58,942 nucleotides of DNA, taken from NCBI GenBank assembly GCA_017961575.1, contig JAGCXA010000048.1:1-58942 (forward strand). The letters run 5' to 3'. This stretch comes from Clostridia bacterium (GTDB lineage: Bacteria; Bacillota; Clostridia; Oscillospirales; CAG-272). Both the position numbers and the translations under genes were made by a program. The notes beneath the pieces were generated by a model. That model did no database searches and had not been told where the DNA came from. It saw only the letters and a list, made by a program, of their open reading frames with translations. Position 1 is the first letter of the stretch; every line of letters begins with the position of its first letter. Of this stretch, positions 43,101 through 52,793 are shown piece after piece.

Positions 43101-43703
43101 TCAAAAAAAGTTGTCTCCCGGAAGGGGGTGCGAGAGGAGAGAAAAGAGGCAAAAAACCGTGAAATAAAATCCCGCGCCGAAGGCGTAAAGGAGCGAAAAA
43201 GAGAGCGAAAGAGAGACAAACAGCGAAAGATAGGAGAGAAACGCGGCGACCCTCTCCCCCTTCGCCGTGCCGATGCGGGGCGCGAGAAGACAGAACAGGG
43301 CGCGCCCGCCGTCGTGATCGGCGATCGGGATCAGGTTGGACAGTCCCGTTCCGAGAAAGATCCAACCCGCCTCGGCGGCGTAGGGGCAGAACGCCCCGAA
43401 GAGAAGGAGGAACGCGCCGGGGATCAGCCCGGCGGCGGGTCCGGCGAGGGCGACGAGGAGTTCGCCGCGGTAGGAGAGCGGCGTCGGCGCGGCGATACGG
43501 AACCCGCCCGACACGGGTCGGATCCGGGGAACGCCCGCACCGAGGAGAAAAAACGCGGCGATATGTCCCCCCTCGTGGGACAGAAGCGCAAAGAGGAGCA
43601 GGACGGCGCGATACGGCGGGACGAAGCGGAACAGGAAATAAACCGAAAGCGAGACGGGGAGCCACGGCAGGATCGCCGCGCAAACGTCCCGCATTCTCCG
43701 CAT
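43101..43703 (-). CDS. M50-family intramembrane metalloprotease (SpoIVFB-like)
   Basis: 200 residues with about six hydrophobic segments. The zinc motif is ALLSHEGGHIAAFFLLGAG (HEGGH, a form of HExxH). The second motif is LSNLIPIADHDGGRALF, with the Asp in DGG as third ligand. Both lie in membrane segments, as in site-2 proteases. SpoIVFB-type members cut a membrane-bound sigma factor precursor during sporulation; other members act on anti-sigma factors, so the substrate is open. The ATG at 43703 is chosen for GGAGGG 5 bases upstream. The frame is open further upstream, but without coding character. Confidence 0.85.
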   Translation of the reverse strand: MRRMRDVCAAILPWLPVSLSVYFLFRFVPPYRAVLLLFALLSHEGGHIAAFFLLGAGVPRIRPVSGGFRIAAPTPLSYRGELLVALAGPAAGLIPGAFLLLFGAFCPYAAEAGWIFLGTGLSNLIPIADHDGGRALFCLLAPRIGTAKGERVAAFLSYLSLFVSLSLSFSLLYAFGAGFYFTVFCLFSLLSHPLPGDNFF

Positions 43704-43770
43704 ACCGTCCCTCCGTTCGCTTTGCCGGAGGGGAGATCGGCTCCCGTCCCCCTCCGGCGGATAGAGCATC

Positions 43771-44428
43771 TTATGAAAAAAGGAACGGTTCAAGAATCGG
43801 AAGCAGACCTCTCGCACGGACGTCACCGTTCATATCGCTCAAAGCGATGGAAACCGCGTTGAAAGCGTGTGACCGGGCGGAACGGGCAAACTGCGTGTAA
43901 GCGCCCGCTTGTCGCTTCGACATCCCACCGCGAATGAGTTGGTTTTCCACCGCCTGTTGCGCGTTGACCGTCAAAATCTTTGCCGACTCGATCATATTGT
44001 CAATGGCTTTACGGAACGCCGTTCTGTTGATCTCGCCGTTTTTAAACTTTTTAACGATAGATTCTTTCGGTTTTCTCGCGCGAAGAACGACTCGCTCGCT
44101 TGCGGACATCGGCGAGTAGCGGATGTCGGTCTCGCGGGTCACGGGGGAGGGGGAAAGTGAACTTTTTTCGCCAGAGGAGTTGACATTTGAGACGTTTTGA
44201 GATATACTATTCGCAGGAACAGTATTCATACTCAACTCGCTTTTGGGCGTTAGGTTCGGGGCTTGAACATCGGACGGGGGAGAAATGTGCTGTTCTATTT
44301 TTTTGTTAATCCAAGCACTTTTTAGAGAAAGTGCTTTTTTCTTTTCAGAAACAAGAGTAACAGCCGTAATTTCTCCGTCTATGCTTTTTTCAAAAGGAAA
44401 GAAATCATACGGGACGGGGCTTCGCGGA
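43771..44428 (-). pseudogene. 5'-truncated remnant of a mobile-element-type protein
   Basis: The reverse frame is open without an ATG, GTG or TTG from about 44428 to 44236, and reads as protein throughout. Pieces in order are PYDFFPFEKSIDGEITAVTL, KALSLKSAWINKKIEQ, SGEKSSLSPSPVTRETDIRY, EINRTAFRKAIDNMIESAKI and GGMSKRQAGAYTQFARSARS. The first usable start is TTG at 44235, in mid-sequence. The DNA is A/T-richer than its neighbours. I associate the EKSSLSP...TRETDIRYS type of string with C-terminal regions of large phage or conjugative-element proteins (from memory, low certainty). The 5' end stops near the ligA promoter. Confidence 0.55.
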
Positions 44429-44457
44429 TTGACTTTTCGCCTCGTTTGGGTTACAAT
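44429..44457 (+). promoter_or_regulatory. Promoter of ligA
   Basis: TTGACT (44429-44434), 17-base spacer, TACAAT (44452-44457). It lies at the edge of the gene remnant on the other strand. Confidence 0.7.
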
Positions 44458-44459
44458 AG

Positions 44460-46526
<2,067 letters not shown>

Positions 46527-46541
46527 GCATACAAACGAAAA

Positions 46542-46573
46542 GGGATCGGACGACAATCCGATCCCTCTTTTTT
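46542..46573 (+). terminator. Terminator of ligA
   Basis: Stem GGGATCGGA / TCCGATCCC with loop CGACAA, followed by TCTTTTTTT. Confidence 0.85.
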
Positions 46574-46588
46574 TCGTTTTGCGCGCGG

Positions 46589-47416
46589 TCAGGCGAGATT
46601 CAGTTTCTTTTCGGTCATACGGACGTTTAAGAAATAGACCCCGACGGCGGCGGCGAGGCGCAGAACGATCCCGACGAGCAGGAAGATCTGCATGGTCAGG
46701 GAGTTCTCGAACGCCGACGCGCTCCCGACCCCGATGATCCCGCCCGAGATGGCGAATTCGATCAGTGAAAGCACGAGCGAGACGGCGGTGTCGACCGCGA
46801 TGCAGAAGAGGATGCCGCCCCAGATCTTGCCCTTGCCCTGGAAGACCACGGCGCCGAGCGTGACCCCGAAATAGTAGTTCGAGAATTCGAGGATCAGCCA
46901 GACGAAAATATATACCAGAAGCTCGAAAACGAGCAGAGCCGGATGGACGGGGGCGGTTGCAAGAATCTCCCCGATCGACCTGAAAAAGATCACGTAAGCG
47001 TAGAAGGGGTTGCGCCCCAGCGCCGCCGCGGTCCCCGCCGTCAGCATAAAGCCGAACGAGAAGAAAGCGACGGCAATATAGACGAGGAGCGAGAAGAACG
47101 CGCAGATCAATTTGGAAAGGATCAAAAGACGCCGCTTGACCGGGAGCAGAAGGGTCAGGTATCCCGTGTCGGAATAGAGTCCCTTATAATAGGAGACGAC
47201 GAGCAGAACGGGGAGCAACGCCACCGAGAGGAACAGGGCGACGACGAGGAACCAGAAGATCGACTGCACCCCGAGGATCACGAGCGGCTGCCGGATCTTC
47301 GTCGTGAGCCACGAGATCATCCCGGCGAGGAGCGCCAGCACAGGCGTCAGGCAATACAGCGGGATCAGATACCGTTTGAGGGACAGGAAATCGTATTTCA
47401 AAAGTTTTCTTAACAT
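46589..47416 (-). CDS. ABC-2-type exporter membrane subunit
   Basis: 275 residues with about six membrane helices. The start [20 protein letters not shown], and the cytoplasmic loop GLYSDTGYLTLLLPVKRRLL followed by ILSKLICAFFSLLVYIAVAF, are typical of small-ATPase ABC-2 permeases of Firmicutes. The 7-base overlap with the upstream ATPase gene supports one complex. The substrate is unknown; antimicrobial-peptide or lipid export are common for this type. No GntR/YtrA regulator is next to it, unlike many such pairs. Confidence 0.83.
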   Translation of the reverse strand: MLRKLLKYDFLSLKRYLIPLYCLTPVLALLAGMISWLTTKIRQPLVILGVQSIFWFLVVALFLSVALLPVLLVVSYYKGLYSDTGYLTLLLPVKRRLLILSKLICAFFSLLVYIAVAFFSFGFMLTAGTAAALGRNPFYAYVIFFRSIGEILATAPVHPALLVFELLVYIFVWLILEFSNYYFGVTLGAVVFQGKGKIWGGILFCIAVDTAVSLVLSLIEFAISGGIIGVGSASAFENSLTMQIFLLVGIVLRLAAAVGVYFLNVRMTEKKLNLA

Positions 47417-48114
47417 CTGAACGCCTCCCGGAACATCTCGTCAAGGGTCTTGCCTTCGCGTTTTCTCGCTTCGTCGGCACTGTCGTAGCAGAGCAGCCGC
47501 CCCTCGCGGATGAAAACGAACTCGTCGATCACCTCTTCCACGTCGGCGATCAGGTGGGTCGAGATCAGGACCGTCGAATCGGGCGCGTGGCAGGTGAGGA
47601 TGGTGCGCAGGATATATTCGCGCGCGGCGGGGTCGACGCCCGAGATCGGTTCGTCAAGCAGGTAGAGTTTCGCACGGCGCGACATCACGAGCGAGAGCTG
47701 CACCTTCTCGCGCATCCCTTTCGAGAGTTTGCCGAGCGGCTTGTCGAGCGGGATGCCGAGATCGGCGAGCATCGCTCCGGCTTTTTCACGGTCGAAGTCG
47801 GCGTAGAAATCGGCGAAATACGAGATCGCCTGCTCGCTCGACATCCAACCGGGAACGCTGATCCGGTCGGGAAGATAGGCGACGACCCCGCGCGCCTCCT
47901 CCCCCGGAGGGCAGCCGAGGATCGAGACGCTCCCCGCGTTCGGGGTGAGCAGTCCCGCGATGATCTTGAGCAGCGTGGTCTTTCCGCTTCCGTTGGGGCC
48001 GAGCAGCGCCACGATCTTGCCCTCGGTCAGAGTCAGCGAAAAATCCGAGAGCGAAGGGAAAGCGCCGTAATACTTGGTCAGTCCGTTGACAGACAGCAAC
48101 GGTTGAGTTTGCAT
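47410..48114 (-). CDS. ABC exporter ATPase
   Basis: 234 residues. Walker A is [14 protein letters not shown], the signature region is [20 protein letters not shown] (LSKGM in place of LSGGQ), and Walker B is [13 protein letters not shown], with the switch His in [13 protein letters not shown]. This short form partners ABC-2 permeases such as the one downstream. The ATG at 48114 has AAAGGAG 10 bases upstream. It is read from the promoter at 48156-48184. Confidence 0.94.
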   Translation of the reverse strand: MQTQPLLSVNGLTKYYGAFPSLSDFSLTLTEGKIVALLGPNGSGKTTLLKIIAGLLTPNAGSVSILGCPPGEEARGVVAYLPDRISVPGWMSSEQAISYFADFYADFDREKAGAMLADLGIPLDKPLGKLSKGMREKVQLSLVMSRRAKLYLLDEPISGVDPAAREYILRTILTCHAPDSTVLISTHLIADVEEVIDEFVFIREGRLLCYDSADEARKREGKTLDEMFREAFRC

Positions 48115-48155
48115 AGGGGACACTCCTTTCCTTGCGGCAAGCCGCAACTTATATA

Positions 48156-48184
48156 ATGATACCCCTTTTTCATCCGTCTGTCAA
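48156..48184 (-). promoter_or_regulatory. Promoter of the ABC-2 exporter genes
   Basis: Reverse strand TTGACA (48179-48184), 17-base spacer, TATCAT (48156-48161). It is divergent from the upp promoter 29 bases away. Confidence 0.8.
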
Positions 48185-48212
48185 GTCAAAACGGTTTTTT
48201 CGGAAAAAGCCC

Positions 48213-48241
48213 TTGCAATCGGGCGCGAAAAAGAGTATAAT
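48213..48241 (+). promoter_or_regulatory. Promoter of upp
   Basis: TTGCAA (48213-48218), 17-base spacer, TATAAT (48236-48241). The leader is about 40 bases, too short for a PyrR attenuator. Confidence 0.8.
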
Positions 48242-48289
48242 AAGGGAGAAAAAAACAGGAGACGGCGAGTCTCCGGGAAAGAGAACGGT

Positions 48290-48922
48290 ATGAGCACGTT
48301 TCATCTTGTCGATCATCCCCTGATTATCCACAAACTGACCATCATGCGCCAGATCGAGACCAGTTCCAAGGATTTCCGCGATCTGCTCGACGAGATCTCG
48401 ATGCTGATGGGCTACGAGATCACGCGCAACCTTCCGCTCGAAGACGTCGAGATCGAGACCCCGATCTGCAAAACGAAGGCGAAGCGGATCTCGGGTAAGA
48501 AACTCGCGATCGTCCCGATCCTGCGCGCCGGGCTCGGCATGGTGGACGGGCTTTTGCGTCTGGTTCCCGTCGCCCGTATCGGGCACATCGGTCTTTACCG
48601 CGACCCCGAAACGCACGAACCGGTCGAGTACTACTGCAAGATGCCGCCCGACATCGGGAACCGGCAGATCATCCTCGTCGATCCTATGCTCGCGACCGGC
48701 GGCAGCGCCTCCGACGCGATCACGAAACTGAAAGAGAGAGGATGCCACGGCAACATCGTGATGATGTGTCTCGTCGCCGCGCCCGAGGGCGTCGCCCGTC
48801 TGCAAAAGGATCATCCCGACGTCGATATTTACGCCGCCGCGCTCGACGAAAAACTGAACGAGCATTGCTACATCGTCCCGGGTCTCGGCGACGCGGGCGA
48901 CCGCCTCTTCGGAACAAAATAA
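48290..48922 (+). CDS. upp: Uracil phosphoribosyltransferase
   Basis: 210 residues, normal length. It turns uracil and PRPP into UMP for pyrimidine salvage. The PRPP site is [15 protein letters not shown]. The uracil-binding end reads [17 protein letters not shown], and [19 protein letters not shown] and [19 protein letters not shown] are further signatures. The pseudouridine synthase gene starts 1 base after its stop. Confidence 0.97.
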   Translation: MSTFHLVDHPLIIHKLTIMRQIETSSKDFRDLLDEISMLMGYEITRNLPLEDVEIETPICKTKAKRISGKKLAIVPILRAGLGMVDGLLRLVPVARIGHIGLYRDPETHEPVEYYCKMPPDIGNRQIILVDPMLATGGSASDAITKLKERGCHGNIVMMCLVAAPEGVARLQKDHPDVDIYAAALDEKLNEHCYIVPGLGDAGDRLFGTK

Positions 48923-48923
48923 T

Positions 48924-49907
48924 ATGCGGACTCTGACGATCGGTCAGAACGACGCGGGACAGCGCCTTGATAAGTTTCTTACCAAGGCGCTTCCTCGTAT
49001 GCCGAAATCGCTGCTCTACAAGTCGATCCGGATCAAGAAGATCAAGGTCAACCGCAAGCGGGCGACGCCCGAACAGATCCTTTCCGCAGGGGACGAACTG
49101 CAACTCTTTCTCCCGGACGACCTGTTCGACCGGACGGGCGACGCCGACACCGCGTCGGAACTTTCGCGGATCCGGGGCGACCTTCCGATCCTCTACGAGG
49201 ACGACAACCTGATCCTCCTCGACAAGCGCCCGGGGATCGCGGTGCACGAGGACGAACGCGGCTCGGCGGACACGCTGCTCACCGCCCTTCGCGCCTACCT
49301 TTTCCGGCGCGGCGAGTACGACCCCGACAAGGAACAGTCCTTCGCCCCCTCGCTCTGCAACCGGATCGACCGCAACACCGGCGGGATCGTCATCGCGGCG
49401 AAGAACGCCGCGACGCTCCGCGATATGAACGAACGGATCCGGCGGCGCGTGATGGGCAAATTCTATCTCGCCGCCGTTCACGGCGTGCCGAAGGCGCGCG
49501 AAGCGACCCTCTCCGGCTATCTGAAAAAGGACGAGATCAAAAAGGAAGTCACGGTATTTGAGAAGAATCCCCCGCCGGGAGCGAAGAAGATCGTCACCCG
49601 GTACCGGGTCCTCGCCGTTTCTCCGGACGGGAAAACGTCGCTCCTCGAAGTGGAACTGCTGACCGGGCGGACGCACCAGATCCGGGCGCACCTCGCCTTC
49701 ATCGGGCATCCCTTGGTCGGCGAGGGCAAATACGCCGACAACCGCACGGACCGCGCGCGGGGCTTCTCGCACCAGGCGCTCTCCGCCTATCGGCTGGTCT
49801 TCCCGCCCCCGCAGGGCGACTCGCTCGACTACCTCTCGGAGAAGGTCTTTACCGTCCCGCGGTCGAGCGTGTGGTTCCTGTCCCTGTTCCCCGACATCGA
49901 ATTGTAA
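48924..49907 (+). CDS. RluA-family pseudouridine synthase
   Basis: 327 residues. An N-terminal S4 RNA-binding domain (about 10-65) has QRLDKFLTKALPRMPKSLLY and IKVNRKRATPEQILSAGDEL. The catalytic domain has the Asp in CNRIDRNTGGIVIAAKN, plus LLDKRPGIAVHEDE and LLTGRTHQIRAHLAFIGHPL. It converts uridine to pseudouridine in rRNA or tRNA; the site is not predictable. There is no good ribosome-binding site, so translation probably depends on coupling to upp, whose stop lies 1 base upstream. Confidence 0.94.
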   Translation: MRTLTIGQNDAGQRLDKFLTKALPRMPKSLLYKSIRIKKIKVNRKRATPEQILSAGDELQLFLPDDLFDRTGDADTASELSRIRGDLPILYEDDNLILLDKRPGIAVHEDERGSADTLLTALRAYLFRRGEYDPDKEQSFAPSLCNRIDRNTGGIVIAAKNAATLRDMNERIRRRVMGKFYLAAVHGVPKAREATLSGYLKKDEIKKEVTVFEKNPPPGAKKIVTRYRVLAVSPDGKTSLLEVELLTGRTHQIRAHLAFIGHPLVGEGKYADNRTDRARGFSHQALSAYRLVFPPPQGDSLDYLSEKVFTVPRSSVWFLSLFPDIEL

Positions 49908-50147
49908 CATCCAAACACACTAAACGCGCCAGCCGTGCGCGGCAACGGAAGAGACCAAAAGGAACACCTCATCTGTCACTCCGTGACGTCTTCTCCTCCA
50001 AGGAGAAGACTCGGTACGCGCTCGCGCGATTGGTAACGTCCCATAAAAACTAACTGCGCCAGCCCTGCCGCCTCGGCTTTCGTAGGCGAGTGCAGAATTC
50101 GCGCTTGCGATCCGAAGCGGTATCTACATACCGCGAGAGGTTAGCGA

Positions 50148-50176
50148 ACGAAAACGCCCCGGTGGGGCGTTTTCGT
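50148..50176. repeat. Perfect 13-base-pair hairpin
   Basis: ACGAAAACGCCCC / GGGGCGTTTTCGT with loop GGT. T-rich flanks are within the stem (TTTTCG), so it could act as a terminator in both directions after the pseudouridine synthase gene. Confidence 0.6.
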
Positions 50177-50249
50177 GAAGTGGTGTCGCCCCAAAAACCC
50201 GTTTGAAGGAGCGAGTTTACGAACGACGCGCAAACGGGATTTGACGGCG

Positions 50250-50420
50250 ACGGGATCGCAAACGCGGATAGGAAACGAATTTGAATCAAAAGGAGAAACC
50301 CGTTCGCGGACGCGAACGGGTTTCAACCTTAAATGCGTTTAACAATGTGAAAACGGCGAACAGAGCAAAATGCTTTCAAGGATCAACAATAGACCCCCCC
50401 ATTCGTTTTCCGGTCTGTGC
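50250..50420 (+). repeat. Repeat element B, copy 2
   Basis: Matches 33247-33412 along its whole length in the same block order, with small insertions. It includes the hairpin GAAACCCGTTCGCG / CGCGAACGGGTTTC at 50295-50324, whose arms are also the arms of the rhaD terminator at 51750-51780. Confidence 0.8.
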
Positions 50421-50809
50421 CGCATACGAAAGCCGAACAAGAAAAACCGGCGCCCTACAAGAGGACGCCGGCAAACTAGCAGAACCGGAAAAACCGCTTA
50501 AACCGCTTCCGCATAGTTCCAAGGGAGAGTCGGAAGGCGTCGGATCACTCCGTTCGTACGCTTCCTTAACAGATTATACACGAAACGCCCGATTTTTGCA
50601 AGCGTTTTTTCGCAACTTCTTCTTTTTCGTCACAAGTCACAAAAAGAGGGGCGCAAGTTTGGTCATTTCCCATACTTTTGTTCCATTGTCTGCATATTAT
50701 GCGCAGAATGAAACGATTTTTGCAAACATACACATCGCGCGGGCTGCCTTTTCGAGGGGCGGCGCGGCGCAAAAAGCGCCGTATTTTGCGGGAATTTGCT
50801 CTTCCGCGC

Positions 50810-50838
50810 TTGACAGACCGACCGACAAATTATATAAT
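50810..50838 (+). promoter_or_regulatory. Promoter of rhaD
   Basis: TTGACA (50810-50815), 17-base spacer, TATAAT (50833-50838), both perfect. Confidence 0.85.
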
Positions 50839-50891
50839 AGGAGTCGACAAAAACGGAAACGCGCTTTCCGAAACAAGGAGAAAGAAAGAAT

Positions 50892-51704
50892 ATGAAAGAC
50901 GTGAAGAGCAGTCCTTTTCTTCGCGAAATGTGCAAAACGGTCAGCAATATGTACCGGCTCGGCTGGGACGAGCGGAACGGCGGGAACGTCTCGCTTTTGC
51001 TCGACGAAGCGGAGGTCGCCCCCTACCTCAACCTGAAAAAAGTCATCCGCACGATCCCCATCGGCTTCGACGCCCGGGAACTCGTCGGGCGGATCTTTCT
51101 CGTGACCGGGACGGGCAAATACTTCAAGAACGTGGAGGACGACCCCGAAAACAACCTCGGGATCATCCGGATCGCCGAGGACGGCGCGACGGCGGAACTG
51201 CTCTGGGGCTACGCCGACGGCGGGAGATTCACGAGCGAACTGCCCGCGCATCTGATGAGCCACATCGCGCGCCTTCGCGTCAATCCGAAGAACCGGGTCG
51301 TGATGCATTGCCACCCCGTCAACCTGCTTGCGATGACCTTCATCCACTCGCTTGACGACCGTGAGTTCACACGCTCGCTCTGGCGTACCTGCACCGAATG
51401 CATGGTCGTGTTCCCCGACGGGATCGGCGTCCTTCCCTGGATGCTCTGCGGCACGCCGGAGATCGGCGTCGCCACCGCCGAAAAGATGAACGATTTTCGT
51501 CTCGTCGTCTGGGCGCAGCACGGTATCTACGGCGCCGGCGCCGACCTTGACGAGACCTTCGGTCTGATCGAGACCGCCGAGAAGGGCGCCGAGATCTATA
51601 TGAAGACGCTCCCCCACCCGATCCTGCAAACCATCACCGACGAAGATCTCAAAACGATAGCGAAAGCGTTTAAAGTTTCGTATAAAGACGGTTGGGTGGA
51701 CTGA
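50892..51704 (+). CDS. rhaD: Rhamnulose-1-phosphate aldolase
   Basis: 270 residues, close to the usual 274. It splits L-rhamnulose 1-phosphate into dihydroxyacetone phosphate and lactaldehyde. The zinc ligands and catalytic Glu match the E. coli enzyme in spacing: Glu116 in FTSELPAHL, His139 and His141 in VMHCHPVN, and His210 in VVWAQHGIYG. WDERNGGNVSLLLDE near the start is also typical. AAGGAG lies before the ATG. It stands alone: no rhamnose isomerase, kinase, transporter or regulator is adjacent in the window. Confidence 0.94.
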   Translation: MKDVKSSPFLREMCKTVSNMYRLGWDERNGGNVSLLLDEAEVAPYLNLKKVIRTIPIGFDARELVGRIFLVTGTGKYFKNVEDDPENNLGIIRIAEDGATAELLWGYADGGRFTSELPAHLMSHIARLRVNPKNRVVMHCHPVNLLAMTFIHSLDDREFTRSLWRTCTECMVVFPDGIGVLPWMLCGTPEIGVATAEKMNDFRLVVWAQHGIYGAGADLDETFGLIETAEKGAEIYMKTLPHPILQTITDEDLKTIAKAFKVSYKDGWVD

Positions 51705-51749
51705 GGCGCGAAAAACGCCTTTTCCACGGAAAAACAGATTGACGGCTGA

Positions 51750-51780
51750 AACCCGTTCGCGTTCCGCGAACGGGTTTTTC
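51750..51780 (+). terminator. Terminator of rhaD
   Basis: Perfect stem AACCCGTTCGCG / CGCGAACGGGTT with loop TTC, followed by a T-run. Confidence 0.88.
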
Positions 51781-52008
51781 CTATTTCGTCTTCTAGCCGT
51801 CTCCGCGCCGTTTTCGCGCGCGGATCTTCGCGGTACCGCAGGGACGGCTTCGGGTCGGGAACGGGGATCCCGCGCGCTTTCCCCTCGGGGTCGGGGGGGG
51901 ACGAAAACCGTTCTGCGCGGCGTTGTATTTATGCAAAAAATATACAGTATCAGGCGCCTTTTTCTGTGAGAGAAATACAATCTTTCAACACTTTTTTCCG
52001 TGTTTTTA

Positions 52009-52037
52009 TTGACTTTTTGCAAAAAGCATGCTATAAT
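52009..52037 (+). promoter_or_regulatory. Promoter upstream of the small membrane protein and dipeptide operon
   Basis: TTGACT (52009-52014), 17-base spacer, TATAAT (52032-52037), followed by a leader of about 140 bases. Confidence 0.8.
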
Positions 52038-52184
52038 GACGAACAAGAAAGGGTCATTATTTTTCCGTTTTAGATTACGTTACGCGCGGGAGGATGGCGA
52101 CGCTTTCGATTCTCAACCGTTTGTTGTGGGCATAAAAACCGCCCGTGTTCACGGAAGCAAACGGCGAACGAACAGGAACCGATT

Positions 52185-52724
52185 ATGGCAAACCAAAAGA
52201 AGCCCTACCGTTGGCGCGCCTACCTTGACGATTTTCAGATGGACGCCACGGGACGATACGTTTATACCGGCAAGCGCTACGCGTTTGACGGCGACGCACG
52301 GTCACGGGTCGTTTATCTTACGAAAATCGTCTTTTTTTGTTTTCTCGTCGCCGTCTCGACGATCCTGCCCGAGTGTCTGCCCCCGACCGCGATCAGCCGG
52401 ACGCCGGTCACGCTGATCCCCTGGGCGTTTCAACTGATCTCGACGCTCGTCCTCTCGTGGTCGGTCGCGCGGCTTTTCGCCCACGCGGCGGAACTGCGCG
52501 CCTACGTTTGGCGGGCGACGGTGCGCACCCTGCCGGGCAAGAGTCTGGCTGCGGCGATCCTCTCCTCCGCGACCCTGATCTGCCACGTCGCATACCTTCT
52601 CGTCCGACGGATCCCCTTCGACGGCTTTACCGCCGTGCGGACGGTCTCCCCCGCCGTCGCGCTCGTATCGGCGCTCCTGCTCTTCTTCACCGCTCGCGCG
52701 GGCAAGTGGCGGGAGATCGCTTAA
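52185..52724 (+). CDS. Small four-helix membrane protein of unknown function
   Basis: 179 residues. A hydrophilic start (KKPYRWRAYLDDFQMDATGR, then YVYTGKRYAFDG) is followed by about four membrane helices (about 45-62, 75-93, 118-138 and 150-168). I recognise no family. AGGAA lies before the ATG, with a long leader behind a strong promoter. The peptide-binding lipoprotein gene starts 69 bases downstream on the same strand, so the two may share a transcript. Confidence 0.75.
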   Translation: MANQKKPYRWRAYLDDFQMDATGRYVYTGKRYAFDGDARSRVVYLTKIVFFCFLVAVSTILPECLPPTAISRTPVTLIPWAFQLISTLVLSWSVARLFAHAAELRAYVWRATVRTLPGKSLAAAILSSATLICHVAYLLVRRIPFDGFTAVRTVSPAVALVSALLLFFTARAGKWREIA

Positions 52725-52793
52725 TTTCGTTTTTTTCGTGACGATTCACGATAAAAAAATACGGAAAGGAAAAACCGAAAAGGAGAAAAAACC

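Larger units (their letters stand above)
49908..50891. other. 984-base intergenic region: mosaic of palindromic repeats
   Basis: No convincing gene. From 49921 and 50049 two related blocks open ACTAA..GCGCCAGCC.TGC. Hairpins lie at 49963-49979 (TGTCACTCCGTGACG) and 50009 region... more exactly the pair TCTTCTCC / GGAGAAGA around 49989-50009, and at 50148-50176. Repeat element B copy 2 spans 50250-50420. A hairpin CCGGCGCCCT..GAGGACGCCGG lies near 50449-50473. Beyond 50560 the DNA is A/T-rich and leads to the rhaD promoter. Short open frames here look like repeat-derived noise. Confidence 0.6.
51705..52184. other. 480-base intergenic region: terminator, spacer and promoter
   Basis: It holds the rhaD terminator, a GC-rich stretch without a recognisable gene, a distant inverted repeat (TTGTATTT at 51923, AAATACAA at 51973), and the promoter and ~140-base leader of the next gene. 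The leader has a 13-codon frame starting ATG at 52094 directly after GGGAGG. Confidence 0.6.

Noticed and set aside
50050-50326. Short reverse open frames of 60-80 codons after the pseudouridine synthase gene
   Set aside because: They coincide with palindromic repeats; the translation reflects the repeat and not a gene.
50281-50895. Possible 204-residue protein before rhaD
   Set aside because: It starts within repeat element B, has no ribosome-binding site or domain pattern, and crosses the rhaD promoter.
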